In this document: positions 1 through 9,148 of the stretch, one piece after another | Numbering within the stretch: position 1 is the stretch's first letter | Layout: each line of letters opens with the position of its first letter | Source: JBBSJZ01 sp041739875 | GTDB taxonomy: Bacteria > Planctomycetota > Planctomycetia > Pirellulales > Pirellulaceae | Direction: 5' to 3' | Assembly (NCBI GenBank): GCA_041739875.1 | Contig: JBGSNA010000116.1 | Location: 1-64,000 of the forward strand | DNA: 64,000 bases | Program-made: the position numbers and the translations under genes | The notes under the pieces: generated by a model | The model's input: only the letters and a program-made list of their open reading frames with translations | Databases searched by the model: none | What the model was told of the DNA's origin: nothing

Positions 1-149
1 CCAAAACAACCTCTCGGTCAACAGAAACGGTACCGGCCACCTTTTCTTCGTCTTCGGTCTGCCCATTTCTTTCGCTCTCAAAGGTATGGCGTGTCCAAAC
101 TAATGATACCAAAAGAAAGCGTGCTTGCCCACTTCGCCAATGCGGTACC

Positions 150-189
150 TGACACCTTAATCGCTTCCCTGACACCTTAATCGCTTCCC
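150..189. repeat. 20-bp perfect tandem direct repeat near the left edge
   Basis: Two identical 20-base copies lie head to tail (150-169 and 170-189), each reading TGACACCTTAATCGCTTCCC, directly after a GGTACC palindrome. This is visible in the sequence. From memory only, GGTACCTGACACCTTAAT-type sequences occur as dispersed elements in planctomycete and other marine genomes, sometimes near REP-type transposases, so it may be the remnant of a dispersed element; no transposase is seen here. Confidence 0.7.
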
Positions 190-236
190 CGCATCAAGAA
201 GGTCCGCCCAAGTGACAACCTAGCGGTCTCGCTCTG

Positions 237-814
237 TCAAAACCGTGGATGGCCCTTTGTATCTGGCTTTGTCTCTGTTCTTCTGCCCTTTGTCTTGTTG
301 CTGAGAAAGTCAGGATGAAGCCGCGATCTTGGTTCTTCGCAAGGGAGAACAGAGATGTCACCGGTTGTTTCGAAGACAACCGCAAGCGCGTGCGCGTATG
401 TGTGAGCGTTGGCTTCACGAAGCTTTCCATGAATGTCCACGCGTGTGACCTTCATTTTGCGTAAGTTATCCTCCAAGATTTCCGATCCAGCCATCAACAA
501 CATCGGTTCGTTTTCAACAACTTGACTGAACGAACGAACGCGATGACGCAGGACCGCAAAGAGCCACTGTCCAGCAAATAACGTCGCTAGAGCGAACAGC
601 CCCACGAACAGGGTTGGACTCGGTGACGAAATCGTGGATCCAAATAGCGACCCAACCGCAACCGTAATCGCAAAATCCGCTGACGACATTTTGGAAAAGG
701 CTCGGCAGCCCGACAATGCGTTTGTAAAGCAGAATGGCTGCGTACACAAACGATGCCAGGCAGTAAAACCATCGCAAGCTAGTTCAATGTCGCCGCAACC
801 CATTGGTCGTACAT
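237..814 (-). pseudogene. DUF421 (YetF-like) membrane protein, frameshifted near the N-terminus
   Basis: The C-terminal two thirds read as a DUF421/YetF protein: the family signature around KMSSADFAITVAVGS, two hydrophobic segments, then the cytoplasmic domain (VVENEPMLLMAGSEILEDNL, ending in ETTGDISVLP). The expected first membrane helix (FVYAAILLYKRIVG) is in a different frame, so the reading frame shifts at about 700-715. The most natural ATG (814-812, MYDQWVAATLN) is in the third frame and stops at once, which would need a second shift near 780; alternatively translation starts at a TTG at 777. The gene is therefore either decaying or affected by sequencing error. It lies downstream of the AI-2E permease on the same strand. 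Family function is unknown; members are membrane proteins linked to stress and sporulation. Confidence 0.6.
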
Positions 815-891
815 GAGGTTTCCTGGAAAGGTAAACAAGTTCTCGCAACGAGTCCGGATGATCGCGAATCGTGGTAAACGTTTATTCGTGA

Positions 892-2250
892 TCACGTGGT
901 CGTCGCCGAAGCCCTCACAACCGCCATGTGACTACTCGTAATGTCATTACCCGCGATATCAATATCCGCGAAGTGATCGTCTGTCTCGGACAAGGCGTCA
1001 CTCTCACCATACTCGTGTCGTTCAGGCGTGTTGTCATCTGTTTGATTTACTGACGGCTTTGGTGCTTCAGCGCCCAAGATCATCGCGAGCCCGCTGAGTC
1101 CTTCGTAACCTTCACAAGCCATACGCGCAGCGATCAGGAGCGGTACGCTGAGAAAGACACCCATGATCCCCCACATCCAACCCCAAATCACGATGGATAG
1201 AAGCACCAAGAGCGGACTAATGCTCATCGCACGTCCTAGAATCGCCGGCGTAATGAATTGGCCTTCAAGAGACGTCAAAACAAGAAAAGTGGTGGTGACA
1301 AGAACTGCGTAATAGAGTGGCTCGAATGTCACTAAGGCCACGGCGAATATGATCACGGCACCCGTCATCGCGCCCAAGATTGGAATGTAATTGAACGCAA
1401 ATGCCATCACGCCCCAAAGCACTGGCGAAGGCATCCCAAGTGACCACATCGCAATGCCGACACAGAGACCGAGACAGGCGTTGATTGTTGTAATCTTCGC
1501 AAGGTAGTTCCCCAATCCTTCTTGCACATTCTCAATCACTTCAACCAATGTACGACGGGCAGTGAAGTCCGGTAACACGTGCATGACACTGCGCAGTAGA
1601 TTGTCCCCACTCGCCAAAAGAAAATAAAGAAGCGCAATACAGACGGCAACGAACGACACAAGATTTCCCGTTCCACTGAGATAGCTCCAACCACTCGTCC
1701 AAGATGGCTGCTTGATTTCGACTGGCACCGGATCGACCTTTCCGTCCTCTGCCACGTCATCGGTTTCAGTATCCGTTAACTGCTCCGTCGCTTCATCAAC
1801 GTCTTTCAATCTCTCCGTAATGAACGACAACTTTTCCTTCACCACATTGAGATGTTGGGGAGCATCCGCAATGACCTGCTTTGCTGGTGCTACAACTAAA
1901 TAGGTCCCGATACCCAACAGCAACGTCATGCTAGCGACGATACCGATCGCTGTGAACGACGTGGGCACTCCAGCCCGATTCGCCTGACGAACCAGCGGAC
2001 GAAGCGTCAGGTAAATGACGATCGACGTGATGATGGGAATGACGAGTGAGCGAGCGTAGTACAACGCATACAACACCAACATGACGGCGCAAATCCGCGT
2101 GGACAGCACGCCATCACTCGCTTTTCCTAAGGTCGTCGCATGATCTTCAGCGTCCCCGTGAACTGCGACATCCCCGTGCGCTCCCACGCCCTTGGAATCT
2201 CCAACGTCCTTTCCGGCCTGTGCGTCACAGTAATCTGGTTTGCTGTTCAT
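892..2250 (-). CDS. AI-2E family transporter (PerM/TqsA-like permease)
   Basis: A 452-residue polytopic inner-membrane protein. A hydrophilic N-terminal tail of about 45 residues is followed by paired helices (AVMLVLYALYYARSLVIPII), a long soluble loop rich in acidic residues, and the family's C-terminal helix block with GVMAFAFNYIPILGAMTG and ILGRAMSISPLLVLLSIVIWG, which is diagnostic of the AI-2E/PerM family. The C-terminal 60 residues are again hydrophilic and acidic, which is longer than usual. The family includes the AI-2 exporter TqsA and Na+/H+ antiporter-like members, so the substrate cannot be told from sequence. It starts 9 bases after the stop of the small lipoprotein gene, and the two are probably co-transcribed. 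Confidence 0.9.
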   Translation of the reverse strand: MNSKPDYCDAQAGKDVGDSKGVGAHGDVAVHGDAEDHATTLGKASDGVLSTRICAVMLVLYALYYARSLVIPIITSIVIYLTLRPLVRQANRAGVPTSFTAIGIVASMTLLLGIGTYLVVAPAKQVIADAPQHLNVVKEKLSFITERLKDVDEATEQLTDTETDDVAEDGKVDPVPVEIKQPSWTSGWSYLSGTGNLVSFVAVCIALLYFLLASGDNLLRSVMHVLPDFTARRTLVEVIENVQEGLGNYLAKITTINACLGLCVGIAMWSLGMPSPVLWGVMAFAFNYIPILGAMTGAVIIFAVALVTFEPLYYAVLVTTTFLVLTSLEGQFITPAILGRAMSISPLLVLLSIVIWGWMWGIMGVFLSVPLLIAARMACEGYEGLSGLAMILGAEAPKPSVNQTDDNTPERHEYGESDALSETDDHFADIDIAGNDITSSHMAVVRASATTT

Positions 2251-2259
2251 GACAATTGA

Positions 2260-2532
2260 CTATTCTTCGTCCACGTCGACGCGTACACCGCCATCGCCAA
2301 CCTCAACATCCACGCCATCAATGGTATCTCCCAAATTTTCACGACGTGCTTCACGACGCTCCAAGCGATTTTCTAAGGGTGTATCGTTAACGTCCACCTG
2401 TACGCCTTGTGAATCAACCGACGGCGAAGCAGGCGTCGTTGCTGGGATCGCCCCAGGCTCATGGACGTCCACATCGCAACCCAGAGATGTGACAAGAAAA
2501 GTCAAGAATGCTGTGAGAAGAAGGCTTTTCAT
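2260..2532 (-). CDS. Small acidic lipoprotein
   Basis: A 90-residue secreted protein with a type II signal peptide: MKSLLLTAFLTFLVTSLGC places the lipobox (SLGC) at residues 16-19, with Cys19 as the lipidation site. The mature part is low in hydrophobic residues and has three short val/asp-rich segments (VQVDVND, VDVEVGDGG, VRVDVDEE), spaced around a charged helix (ENRLERREARRENLG). No enzyme family is recognised. It is the first gene of a probable two-gene unit with the AI-2E permease. The valine-aspartate alternation suggests an acidic beta-rich surface, possibly cation binding; that is inference only. Confidence 0.8.
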   Translation of the reverse strand: MKSLLLTAFLTFLVTSLGCDVDVHEPGAIPATTPASPSVDSQGVQVDVNDTPLENRLERREARRENLGDTIDGVDVEVGDGGVRVDVDEE

Positions 2533-2833
2533 CGTGATACCAAATTGCTAGTTGGGGTGACTGGATGATCCCGGTACGAGTGTGCAGGAGATCAGCGGGC
2601 GGAGTACTGCAGAAGCAAAGATTGCGCCAAACTGGATCGCTTGCAAATAACAATCTGAACGTGCTGTGTCATGGAATTGCCCATGGAAACGACCGTGTAT
2701 TCAATGGCCGAGTGTCGGCACAGCAGTTGCATAATACGCAGTGTTTGCAGTGCACGTGACTGGTGCAGCCATGCGAGTCGCGTTGCACCCATTCTTCAAT
2801 CGAATGTGAAACACTCAAAGGACACATCCACCC
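2533..2833. other. Divergent intergenic region
   Basis: About 300 bases between the divergently transcribed lipoprotein and SDR genes, so it should hold both promoters. No convincing gene, hairpin or repeat was found. A purine-rich AAAGGA stretch at about 2817-2822 sits 11 bases before the SDR start and may be its ribosome binding site. Confidence 0.5.
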
Positions 2834-3727
2834 ATGGCGAACAAATCGAAACAGCGAGGCAAGTCCGACAACGATAATGTGCGACCAGAGCAGTCTCAGT
2901 CGAAGCAGCCCGGTATCCAGAGCGATATGACGCCACGACCGCAAAGCATTCGCGACAACTACGTTGGCGGTGAGAAGCTAAAGGGCAAAGTCGCACTGAT
3001 CACGGGTGGCGATAGTGGTATCGGGCGCAGTGTCGCTATCTTGTTCGCGCGTGAAGGTGCGGATGTGGCAATCGCCTATTTGGAAGAAGATGACGATGCC
3101 AAAGAAACACAGCGACTGGTGGAAGCGGAAGGTCGACAATGCTTGACCTGTGCAGGTGATATTGGCGATCAGGCATTCTGTGATGACGTGGTGAAGACTA
3201 CCGTAAACCAATTCGGGCGACTCGATGTGTTGGTCAATAACGCCGCGGAGCAGCATCCGCAGACGGATATTGGCAAGATTACTGAAGAGCAGCTTCTGAA
3301 GACGTTTCGTACGAACATTTTTGCGATGTTCTATTTCTGCCAAGCCGCTGTGCCACATCTAAAAAAGCAATCCGCTACCTCGATCATCAATACGACATCC
3401 GTCACTGCATATCGTGGCAGTCCCGGCCTCTTGGATTATTCAGCCACCAAGGGAGCCATCGTGAGCTTCACACGCTCGCTGTCCCAGAACCTTCTCGAAG
3501 ACGGCATCCGAGTCAACGCAGTCGCACCCGGACCAATTTGGACGCCACTCATTCCGGCGACATTCCCGCCGAAGAAGGTTGCCAAATTTGGAAGTGACTC
3601 GCCGATGGGTCGAGCTGGACAACCTCACGAGTGTGGAGGTTGCTACGTCTTCCTCGCAAGTGATGACGCGTCTTACATCACAGGCCAGGTCCTTCATCCC
3701 AATGGCGGTGAAATCATTAACGGCTAA
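2834..3727 (+). CDS. SDR family oxidoreductase (YghA-like, probable NAD(P)H aldehyde/alcohol reductase)
   Basis: A 297-residue classical short-chain dehydrogenase/reductase with the extended, hydrophilic N-terminus (about 45 residues, no signal peptide) typical of the YghA group. The cofactor motif TGGDSGIG is at residues 57-64, NNAAE at 135-139, and the catalytic Ser189, Tyr202 and Lys206 (SATKG) are all present, so the enzyme should be active. YghA-type enzymes are commonly found in general-stress regulons; the exact substrate is not predictable. It is followed by a zinc alcohol dehydrogenase remnant on the other strand, and 30 bases past the stop by two copies of TGACTCGAG 16 bases apart. 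Confidence 0.92.
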   Translation: MANKSKQRGKSDNDNVRPEQSQSKQPGIQSDMTPRPQSIRDNYVGGEKLKGKVALITGGDSGIGRSVAILFAREGADVAIAYLEEDDDAKETQRLVEAEGRQCLTCAGDIGDQAFCDDVVKTTVNQFGRLDVLVNNAAEQHPQTDIGKITEEQLLKTFRTNIFAMFYFCQAAVPHLKKQSATSIINTTSVTAYRGSPGLLDYSATKGAIVSFTRSLSQNLLEDGIRVNAVAPGPIWTPLIPATFPPKKVAKFGSDSPMGRAGQPHECGGCYVFLASDDASYITGQVLHPNGGEIING

Positions 3728-3884
3728 TGACGCGCCGAATTTGTTCAACTAACGATTGACTCGAGAACTGGTTGACTCGAGCAAGTTTTTGAACGGGGCT
3801 ATCACTGCCGTGAACATCATCTTCGCACATGCGGCATAACAAATTTCGCGATTTCACGGTGTCATCACCACTTTGAGACAATCA

Positions 3885-4211
3885 TCACCTTCTTGCATCA
3901 AACGTTTCATAAAGCGAGGGTGCATCGTCCAGCGTTCCCCGGCGCGTGATGATGAATGAAGGGTCAATCTCGCCGACGACAACCTTATCAAGCAGTGGGT
4001 TCATGTAATGCTGCATGTGCGTTAGCCCCATCCTCAATGTCAACCCTTTGTTCATAGCCGCGTGCATCGGGACATTGTTTAACTTACTCGTGTAAACACC
4101 GGGAATCGAAGCGGTTCCACCTTTTCGACAACAGAGGATCGCCTCGGCCAATGCGTACGGGTGATTGGCTGGCACGTGCAACGCTTCACGCGTAACGTCA
4201 ACAAACTCACG
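3885..4211 (-). pseudogene. C-terminal remnant of a zinc-dependent alcohol/formaldehyde dehydrogenase
   Basis: An open frame here encodes residues that match only the last third of a zinc-dependent alcohol dehydrogenase of the glutathione-independent formaldehyde dehydrogenase-like type: AILCCRKGGTASIPGVY, MHAAMNKGLTLRMGLTHMQ, then VGEIDPSFIITRRGTLDDAP and YETF. The zinc-binding catalytic domain, the Rossmann GxGxxG segment and the final KVVLKP-like tail are missing, and the upstream part of the frame (to about 4424) has no resemblance to the family. This is therefore a truncated relic rather than a working gene. Why it was lost is not visible. Confidence 0.75.
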
Positions 4212-4580
4212 TAAATTTCCTGCGATGCATTCTCCGTGCCATCTTTGGTGCACTCGAAAATAAGTGAATCGTCGTCGAACAGTGATGCCCAGATCCAAGT
4301 TTCCTCGCGGCGCCGAACTGCCCAACCGATAGCGACGTCCGATCGTCAAGCGAGGCGTATCTCCGTCGACCGTACCCCGAGCAACAATTTGGTAAATTGC
4401 GTTCGAATACTTGAAGCGAGGCATGTACGGCTTTTCAGGATCTTTAACGAGTCAGAGAAACCATGTCTCGACGCGGCTGAAAACCGAAGAACAAGTCTGA
4501 GTCCGGTACAGAGTCTGGGAGGCCTTGAGCCGCTATAATGCGTTTTCCCGGTTAACAGTTCACACGAGGAGCGGATTTTC

Positions 4581-6665
4581 GTGACGACCAAAGAATCTTT
4601 TGCTTTATTTTGTCTGGTACTCGTCTCATCCGCTGTGCTTGGTGCTGAGCAAGCCAGTGCTCAGGATGCCACCGATGCGGATGTTATTGTCTATGGTTCG
4701 ACCCCAGGCGGTTTCTGCGCTGCGATCGCGGCGGCTCGGGAGGGAGCGTCAGTCATCTTGCTGGAGCCAACTGACCACATCGGTGCCATGAGCACTGGCG
4801 GATTAAGCCATTGTGACTCGAATCAGATGGTTCGCAGTACGCTCATGGGATTGTTTGATGAGTGGCATACTCGTGTCGTGAAGGACTATACCGATCGTGG
4901 TTTGCCCAAACCCTATGACGCAGCAACGAAAGACCAGTCGCGATGGACGTTCGAGCCGCATGTGGCAATGCGTGTGACGTTGCAGATGCTCGGCGAAGCT
5001 GGAGTTCGTGTGTTACCGCAACGTTATCTTCAATCGGTGAACAAAGACGGCCCACGCATCAAGTCGCTCGTCACAAGGAACGGTGAATTCACTGCGAGAG
5101 TGTTTGTCGACGGGACTTACGAGGGTGACTTGATGGCTGCGGCTGGCGTTGATTGGACGATTGGTCGCGAGGCCCCTGATGAATACGGTGAGTCGCTGGC
5201 TGGCAAACAGTTTCCGAAACAGAAGATGAATATCAGCGGGTTTGATGACGAAGGCATGTTATTGCCCCTCGTCACCACAGCGGATGCTGGCCCTGACGAC
5301 GCGGGCGACAAGAACGTGATGACCTACAGCTTTCGTTTGTGTTTGACAGCCGATCCAGACATCCGGGTTGCGATGCCTTTGCCGTCGAACTACGACCCGG
5401 CTAGATTCGAGATCATTCGTCGAGCATTCAATGCCGGGGTAAAGGGTATTGGTTTTGATCTCTATCCGCTTCCGGGGGAGAAACTCGATGGAAACAATTC
5501 TATTGGTGGCCAATTTTCGATTGGCTTGATCGGTGGTGGAAATGATTGGCATTCGTCTGACGAAGCGGGGCGGAAGCAGATCTGGGAGGCGCATAAGCAG
5601 TACACGCTCGAGTTCTATCACTTTCTCACGACCGACCCGGCTGTACCCGCATCGATTCGAAGCCGATTCGATCAGCTTGGGCTTTGTAAGGACGAGTTCG
5701 CCACTTACGGCCACTTCTCACCGGCGCTCTATGTCCGTGAATCGCGCCGGATGAAGGGGCTGTATGTGATCACGCAACAGGACATCCTGGAATCGCCACA
5801 GAAGCAAGATCCCATTGCCGTGTCATCGTTTCCGATCGATTCGCATGATTGCCAGCGAATTGCGATCAAGGGCGGGGGCGTGATCAATGAAGGGACGATT
5901 TTTCCTATGCGCCGACAACAACCGGCTCAAGGTTACCCGTACCATGTTCCGTACCGATCAATTTTGCCTCCGCCAACGCAATGCGATAACTTGCTCGTCC
6001 CGGTCGCTCTTTCGTGTTCACACGTCGGCATCTCGTCTTTGCGAATCGAAGGCGCATGGATGGCGATTGGCCAGAGTGCCGGTATCGCCGCTGCCCTGGC
6101 TGTGAGTCAGGGTGTGGCTGTACAGGAACTGGATTATTCCAAACTCCGCTTGCGACTGCTCAATCAGGGACAAGTATTGGACTTGCCAGAGGTCACTGAA
6201 TCACCATCCTTCCTTGGCTCGATATCCCCGACGACACTACCTGGCATTGTTCTCGACGATGCGCACGCGGAACTGATCGGCGAATGGTCTCGGTCAACGA
6301 ATTTCAAACCGCACGTTGGTAGCGGATATGTTTTCAGTGGGGAAAAAGACTCCGACACAAAAGGCGACGGCCAAGCATCAGCGATGTTTCGATTGAAGGT
6401 GCCCAAATCTGGGCGATATGAAGTACTCATGGCATACTCGGCTCATGAGACCCGTGCGAGGAACGTTCCAGTCAGCATATCGTCAGGCGCTCATCGTTAT
6501 GACATCTTGGTGGACCAGAGCATTCCGATTCCAGTTGGCAAGAACTTTCGCTCGATCGGCGTTGTTGATCTTCAGACGGACATGGAATCCGTTATTCAAA
6601 TCACGAACGCCGATACAACCGGTTTTGTGATTGTCGATGCACTACAACTGCTGCCCATTCAATGA
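4581..6665 (+). CDS. Exported FAD-dependent oxidoreductase with xanthan-lyase/golvesin-like C-terminal domain
   Basis: A 694-residue protein with a Sec signal peptide (cleavage near residue 27, after ASAQ). The dinucleotide-binding motif follows (DVIVYGSTPGGFCAAIAAAREG, glycines at 39-44), with GAMSTGGLSH and VDGTYEGDLMAAAGV typical of the planctomycete 'FAD-dependent oxidoreductase/xanthan lyase' family. The last 130 residues (from about 565: YVFSGEKDSDTKGDG, RYEVLMAYSAHETRARNVPV) form a beta-rich domain like the golvesin/xanthan-lyase C-terminal domain, which probably binds glycan. The start is GTG at 4581 with GAGGA ten bases upstream. It is a single gene. The substrate is unknown; a role in periplasmic polysaccharide breakdown is likely from the family. 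Confidence 0.88.
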   Translation: MTTKESFALFCLVLVSSAVLGAEQASAQDATDADVIVYGSTPGGFCAAIAAAREGASVILLEPTDHIGAMSTGGLSHCDSNQMVRSTLMGLFDEWHTRVVKDYTDRGLPKPYDAATKDQSRWTFEPHVAMRVTLQMLGEAGVRVLPQRYLQSVNKDGPRIKSLVTRNGEFTARVFVDGTYEGDLMAAAGVDWTIGREAPDEYGESLAGKQFPKQKMNISGFDDEGMLLPLVTTADAGPDDAGDKNVMTYSFRLCLTADPDIRVAMPLPSNYDPARFEIIRRAFNAGVKGIGFDLYPLPGEKLDGNNSIGGQFSIGLIGGGNDWHSSDEAGRKQIWEAHKQYTLEFYHFLTTDPAVPASIRSRFDQLGLCKDEFATYGHFSPALYVRESRRMKGLYVITQQDILESPQKQDPIAVSSFPIDSHDCQRIAIKGGGVINEGTIFPMRRQQPAQGYPYHVPYRSILPPPTQCDNLLVPVALSCSHVGISSLRIEGAWMAIGQSAGIAAALAVSQGVAVQELDYSKLRLRLLNQGQVLDLPEVTESPSFLGSISPTTLPGIVLDDAHAELIGEWSRSTNFKPHVGSGYVFSGEKDSDTKGDGQASAMFRLKVPKSGRYEVLMAYSAHETRARNVPVSISSGAHRYDILVDQSIPIPVGKNFRSIGVVDLQTDMESVIQITNADTTGFVIVDALQLLPIQ

Positions 6666-7223
6666 CCTTCGGTGTCTCTCGAGACAAAACGATTCGCTCT
6701 TTCAACTTGCGAGCTACGGAATCTGTCTGCGGGAGTTAAATACCTACTAGCAAGTCGGTGTCCTTTACTTGCGACGATTAGGTCGGGATGGTTCGCGGTT
6801 CGTTGCAAGATCCATTGCTTATGATGCATTGTCGTTTGATAAAGGCTTAAACCTCGCATTTTCAGGAGGTTTGCAGTGTCGCGATATCAATTAAGTTCAT
6901 TTCTGAGGTAACCCAGTATGTGACCTCTCGGCGTTTCGCCAAACGAAACGCGCACGCCAAGCAATGCAGACGAAGCTGCTTGGTCGCTGGAGCTCTAGCG
7001 TCGCATGCTAGTACTTCAGTGGATGGTTTAGCTCGACCCGATTTGAAAATTCTGCCCACTATCGCGAATGGTGAATCTAGACTCAAGGTAACTGGCTAGG
7101 TTAGGATCTACGTAGTTATCAAGGGGTAGCGGTGTCAATTGTCGTCTCACTGCATTTTGGTTAGTCACGCCCTTTGAGCTGTTCCGATTTCAAGTTCTTG
7201 TATTTCTCTAAGGGTCATTTCTT
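6666..7223. other. 558-base non-coding stretch upstream of the DUF1559 gene
   Basis: No supportable gene was found on either strand. One 7-bp stem (CCAAGCA at 6957-6963 pairing with TGCTTGG at 6977-6983, 13-base loop) is visible but has no T-run and may be chance. The region must carry the promoter and leader of the DUF1559 gene. Confidence 0.5.
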
Positions 7224-8444
7224 ATGAAGCGTTCTGTTCGTAGCGGCTTCACGCTAGTGGAGTTGCTTGTCGTTATCGCCATTATTGGCGTGTTGGTTGG
7301 ATTGTTGCTGCCGGCTGTACAGGCCGCGCGTGAAGCAGCTAGGCGAATGAGTTGCAGTAACAACTTCAAGCAGATCGGCTTGTCGCTCCACAATTACCAT
7401 GCTGCATACGACCAATTGCCAACGCTTGGCACAGGAACCCTGGGGCCTGGAAGTGGCGTCTTGGCTGGACCTGGAAACAACCAGCTAACGCTTGGTGTAT
7501 TGGTTGGCGCGTTGCCGTTTATGGAGCAACAAGCATTGTGGGAGCAGATTGCGAATCCGCTCCGCGATCCCGTTACTTCCAATACATGGCAAGCGTTCGG
7601 TGGCAATACTGGCATGGTGATCGCGCAACATGCGACATCTCGCTATGAGCCGTGGCTTACTGAAGTCCCTGGACTTCGTTGTCCAAGCGATCCCGGCGCA
7701 GGACTTCCCGCTGTTGGCCGGAGCAATTACGCAGCTTGCACGGGAGACTCCGCGTACCTCAGCAACTGGGGATTTGCGCGTGACAACGGAGTGACTAACA
7801 ATCCGGCGAACTATATCGAACTGGCCGCGGCTTCATCGCGAGGCGCTTTCCATAATCGACGAAAATCAAATTTCCGCGACATTCTTGATGGAACGTCGAA
7901 TACGATTTGCATGGGTGAAATCCCAACGGACCTTGGCGATCGCGACATTCGCACTGAGCCGCGAGGCCAAACAGCAGTCGGCGCACCAAGTGAGTCTGGA
8001 AACGGAATCAAAGTGGCTGGTGGAGCCCTCGCTTGTCGTGGGTTCATTGACCAAGCACGTCCTCGGTTTTGGGGCACAGGAGGAACTGTCATCGGAAGTT
8101 CATCCCAGCGTCGAGGTTTTAGCTGGTCTTCTTGCCGACCCATGTACGCGCAAGTGAATACGATTCTTCCTCCGAATCGAGAGCTGTGTTTAGACAGCCA
8201 ACCAACAAATCCTCACAACGGTGCTGGAATCGTACCTCCCGGAAGCCGACATCAAGGCGGTTGCCATATCCTCATGGCCGACGGTGCAGTGAAATTTATC
8301 ACTGATTCAATCGAGTCGGGAAATCAAAACAGTGCACAAGTCGGTATCGGTGCCACCGTTCTTCCGCCCGGCTCAGCGAGCCCATTTGGGCTATGGGGTA
8401 GCCTTGGCACAAGAGCGTCCAGCGAAACGATAAGCGGCTTTTAG
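7224..8444 (+). CDS. DUF1559 protein with type IV prepilin-like N-terminus (pseudopilin-like)
   Basis: A 406-residue protein of the large planctomycete DUF1559 family. The N-terminus is a class III (prepilin) signal: RSGFTLVELLVVIAIIGVLV, with the peptidase cleavage site between Gly8 and Phe9 and Glu13 at position +5. The conserved continuation LLPAVQAAREAARRMSC and QIGLSLHNYH, and the C-terminal DG element (HQGGCHILMADGAVKFITD), are both present. The middle part is a beta-rich globular head. It is probably assembled or anchored in the envelope by the type II secretion/pilin machinery; its specific task is unknown. Planctomycetes have dozens of paralogues. A small lipoprotein gene follows, a common arrangement around these genes. 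Confidence 0.93.
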   Translation: MKRSVRSGFTLVELLVVIAIIGVLVGLLLPAVQAAREAARRMSCSNNFKQIGLSLHNYHAAYDQLPTLGTGTLGPGSGVLAGPGNNQLTLGVLVGALPFMEQQALWEQIANPLRDPVTSNTWQAFGGNTGMVIAQHATSRYEPWLTEVPGLRCPSDPGAGLPAVGRSNYAACTGDSAYLSNWGFARDNGVTNNPANYIELAAASSRGAFHNRRKSNFRDILDGTSNTICMGEIPTDLGDRDIRTEPRGQTAVGAPSESGNGIKVAGGALACRGFIDQARPRFWGTGGTVIGSSSQRRGFSWSSCRPMYAQVNTILPPNRELCLDSQPTNPHNGAGIVPPGSRHQGGCHILMADGAVKFITDSIESGNQNSAQVGIGATVLPPGSASPFGLWGSLGTRASSETISGF

Positions 8445-8503
8445 ATCCCGCCGCGTCGAATCCGTGCGAGAACTGCTTCGATGTTTCCGGAGCATTGATA
8501 CTT

Positions 8504-8546
8504 GGGGCAGGACAGCATCCTGCCCCTGGCAGATTCTGGATCTGCC
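8504..8546. terminator. Two adjacent perfect stem-loops after the DUF1559 gene
   Basis: First hairpin: GGGGCAGGA (8504-8512), 5-base loop, TCCTGCCCC (8518-8526), 9 perfect pairs. Second: GGCAGAT (8528-8534), 5-base loop, ATCTGCC (8540-8546), 7 perfect pairs, separated by one base. There is no T-run on either side, so intrinsic termination is not certain; a bidirectional or processing/stability element is equally possible. It lies 60 bases beyond the DUF1559 stop. Confidence 0.6.
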
Positions 8547-8672
8547 CCACGTTCCTCGGGTCATTCAAGACAGAGTGACCTTCTGAACGAATCCTTCATC
8601 ATGTTTTTGATAGAGCGTGCAGATCGTCTTACGCTCATCGCTTCACTTTTTTAGCCATGGAAATCAATCACT

Positions 8673-8858
8673 TTGTTTAGCTCCAATTTACGATACGCTC
8701 TCGCTGTCACAGTACTTTTGTTCGTTTGCGGTTGCGGCAGCAGCAGTACTGCTCCAACGGTCAGTAGTTCACAGGACGAAATGTCCAAGTACCTAGACGA
8801 ACACCCTGAACTCAAGGACGTTAAAGAAGACACTGCAACCGCTACTGGTGGCGTCTAA
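8673..8858 (+). CDS. Small lipoprotein downstream of DUF1559 gene
   Basis: A 61-residue protein. The start chosen is TTG at 8673 because an ATG at 8658 runs into a stop after seven codons in another frame. The N-terminus is a type II signal peptide (LRYALAVTVLLFVCGCGSSS) with a lipobox at VCGC, Cys22 as likely lipid site. The mature part is short and polar (SQDEMSKYLDEHPELKD). Similar small lipoproteins with a DEMxKYLDEHP-like stretch often accompany DUF1559 genes in planctomycetes; function unknown. The start codon is the weakest part of the call. Confidence 0.65.
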   Translation: MFSSNLRYALAVTVLLFVCGCGSSSTAPTVSSSQDEMSKYLDEHPELKDVKEDTATATGGV

Positions 8859-9065
8859 CAAACGATCTGGGATGCCAGAAGGCTCAATTTGCTTGAAACG
8901 TGGACACTCTGAACTTTAATGCGCTAAAGTTGATCGCAACGAATTAGCCCGCAATGAGCTTGTCAGCATTTCAACGAATACCAGCACGCGACGAGATCAA
9001 ACGTCCGCGAGCGTCAAGACGGACCAACCGACTTTGAAGCTGTCGCAAAGCACTGGAACGCGCCG

Positions 9066-9109
9066 GTAAAAACGCCACGGCCGACACCATAAACCGGTGT
9101 GTCGGCCGT
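9066..9109 (-). terminator. Probable intrinsic terminator of the alpha-2-macroglobulin gene
   Basis: ACGGCCGACAC (9077-9087) and GTGTCGGCCGT (9099-9109) form a perfect 11-pair stem with an 11-base loop. Read on the minus strand the stem is followed after GGCG by TTTTT, as expected for a Rho-independent terminator 40 bases beyond the stop of the macroglobulin gene. On the plus strand only TTT follows, so it could act weakly for the small lipoprotein gene as well. Confidence 0.75.
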
Positions 9110-9148
9110 TTGGGCGGGTTTGAAAACAATTACTTGCGACAGAAACTA

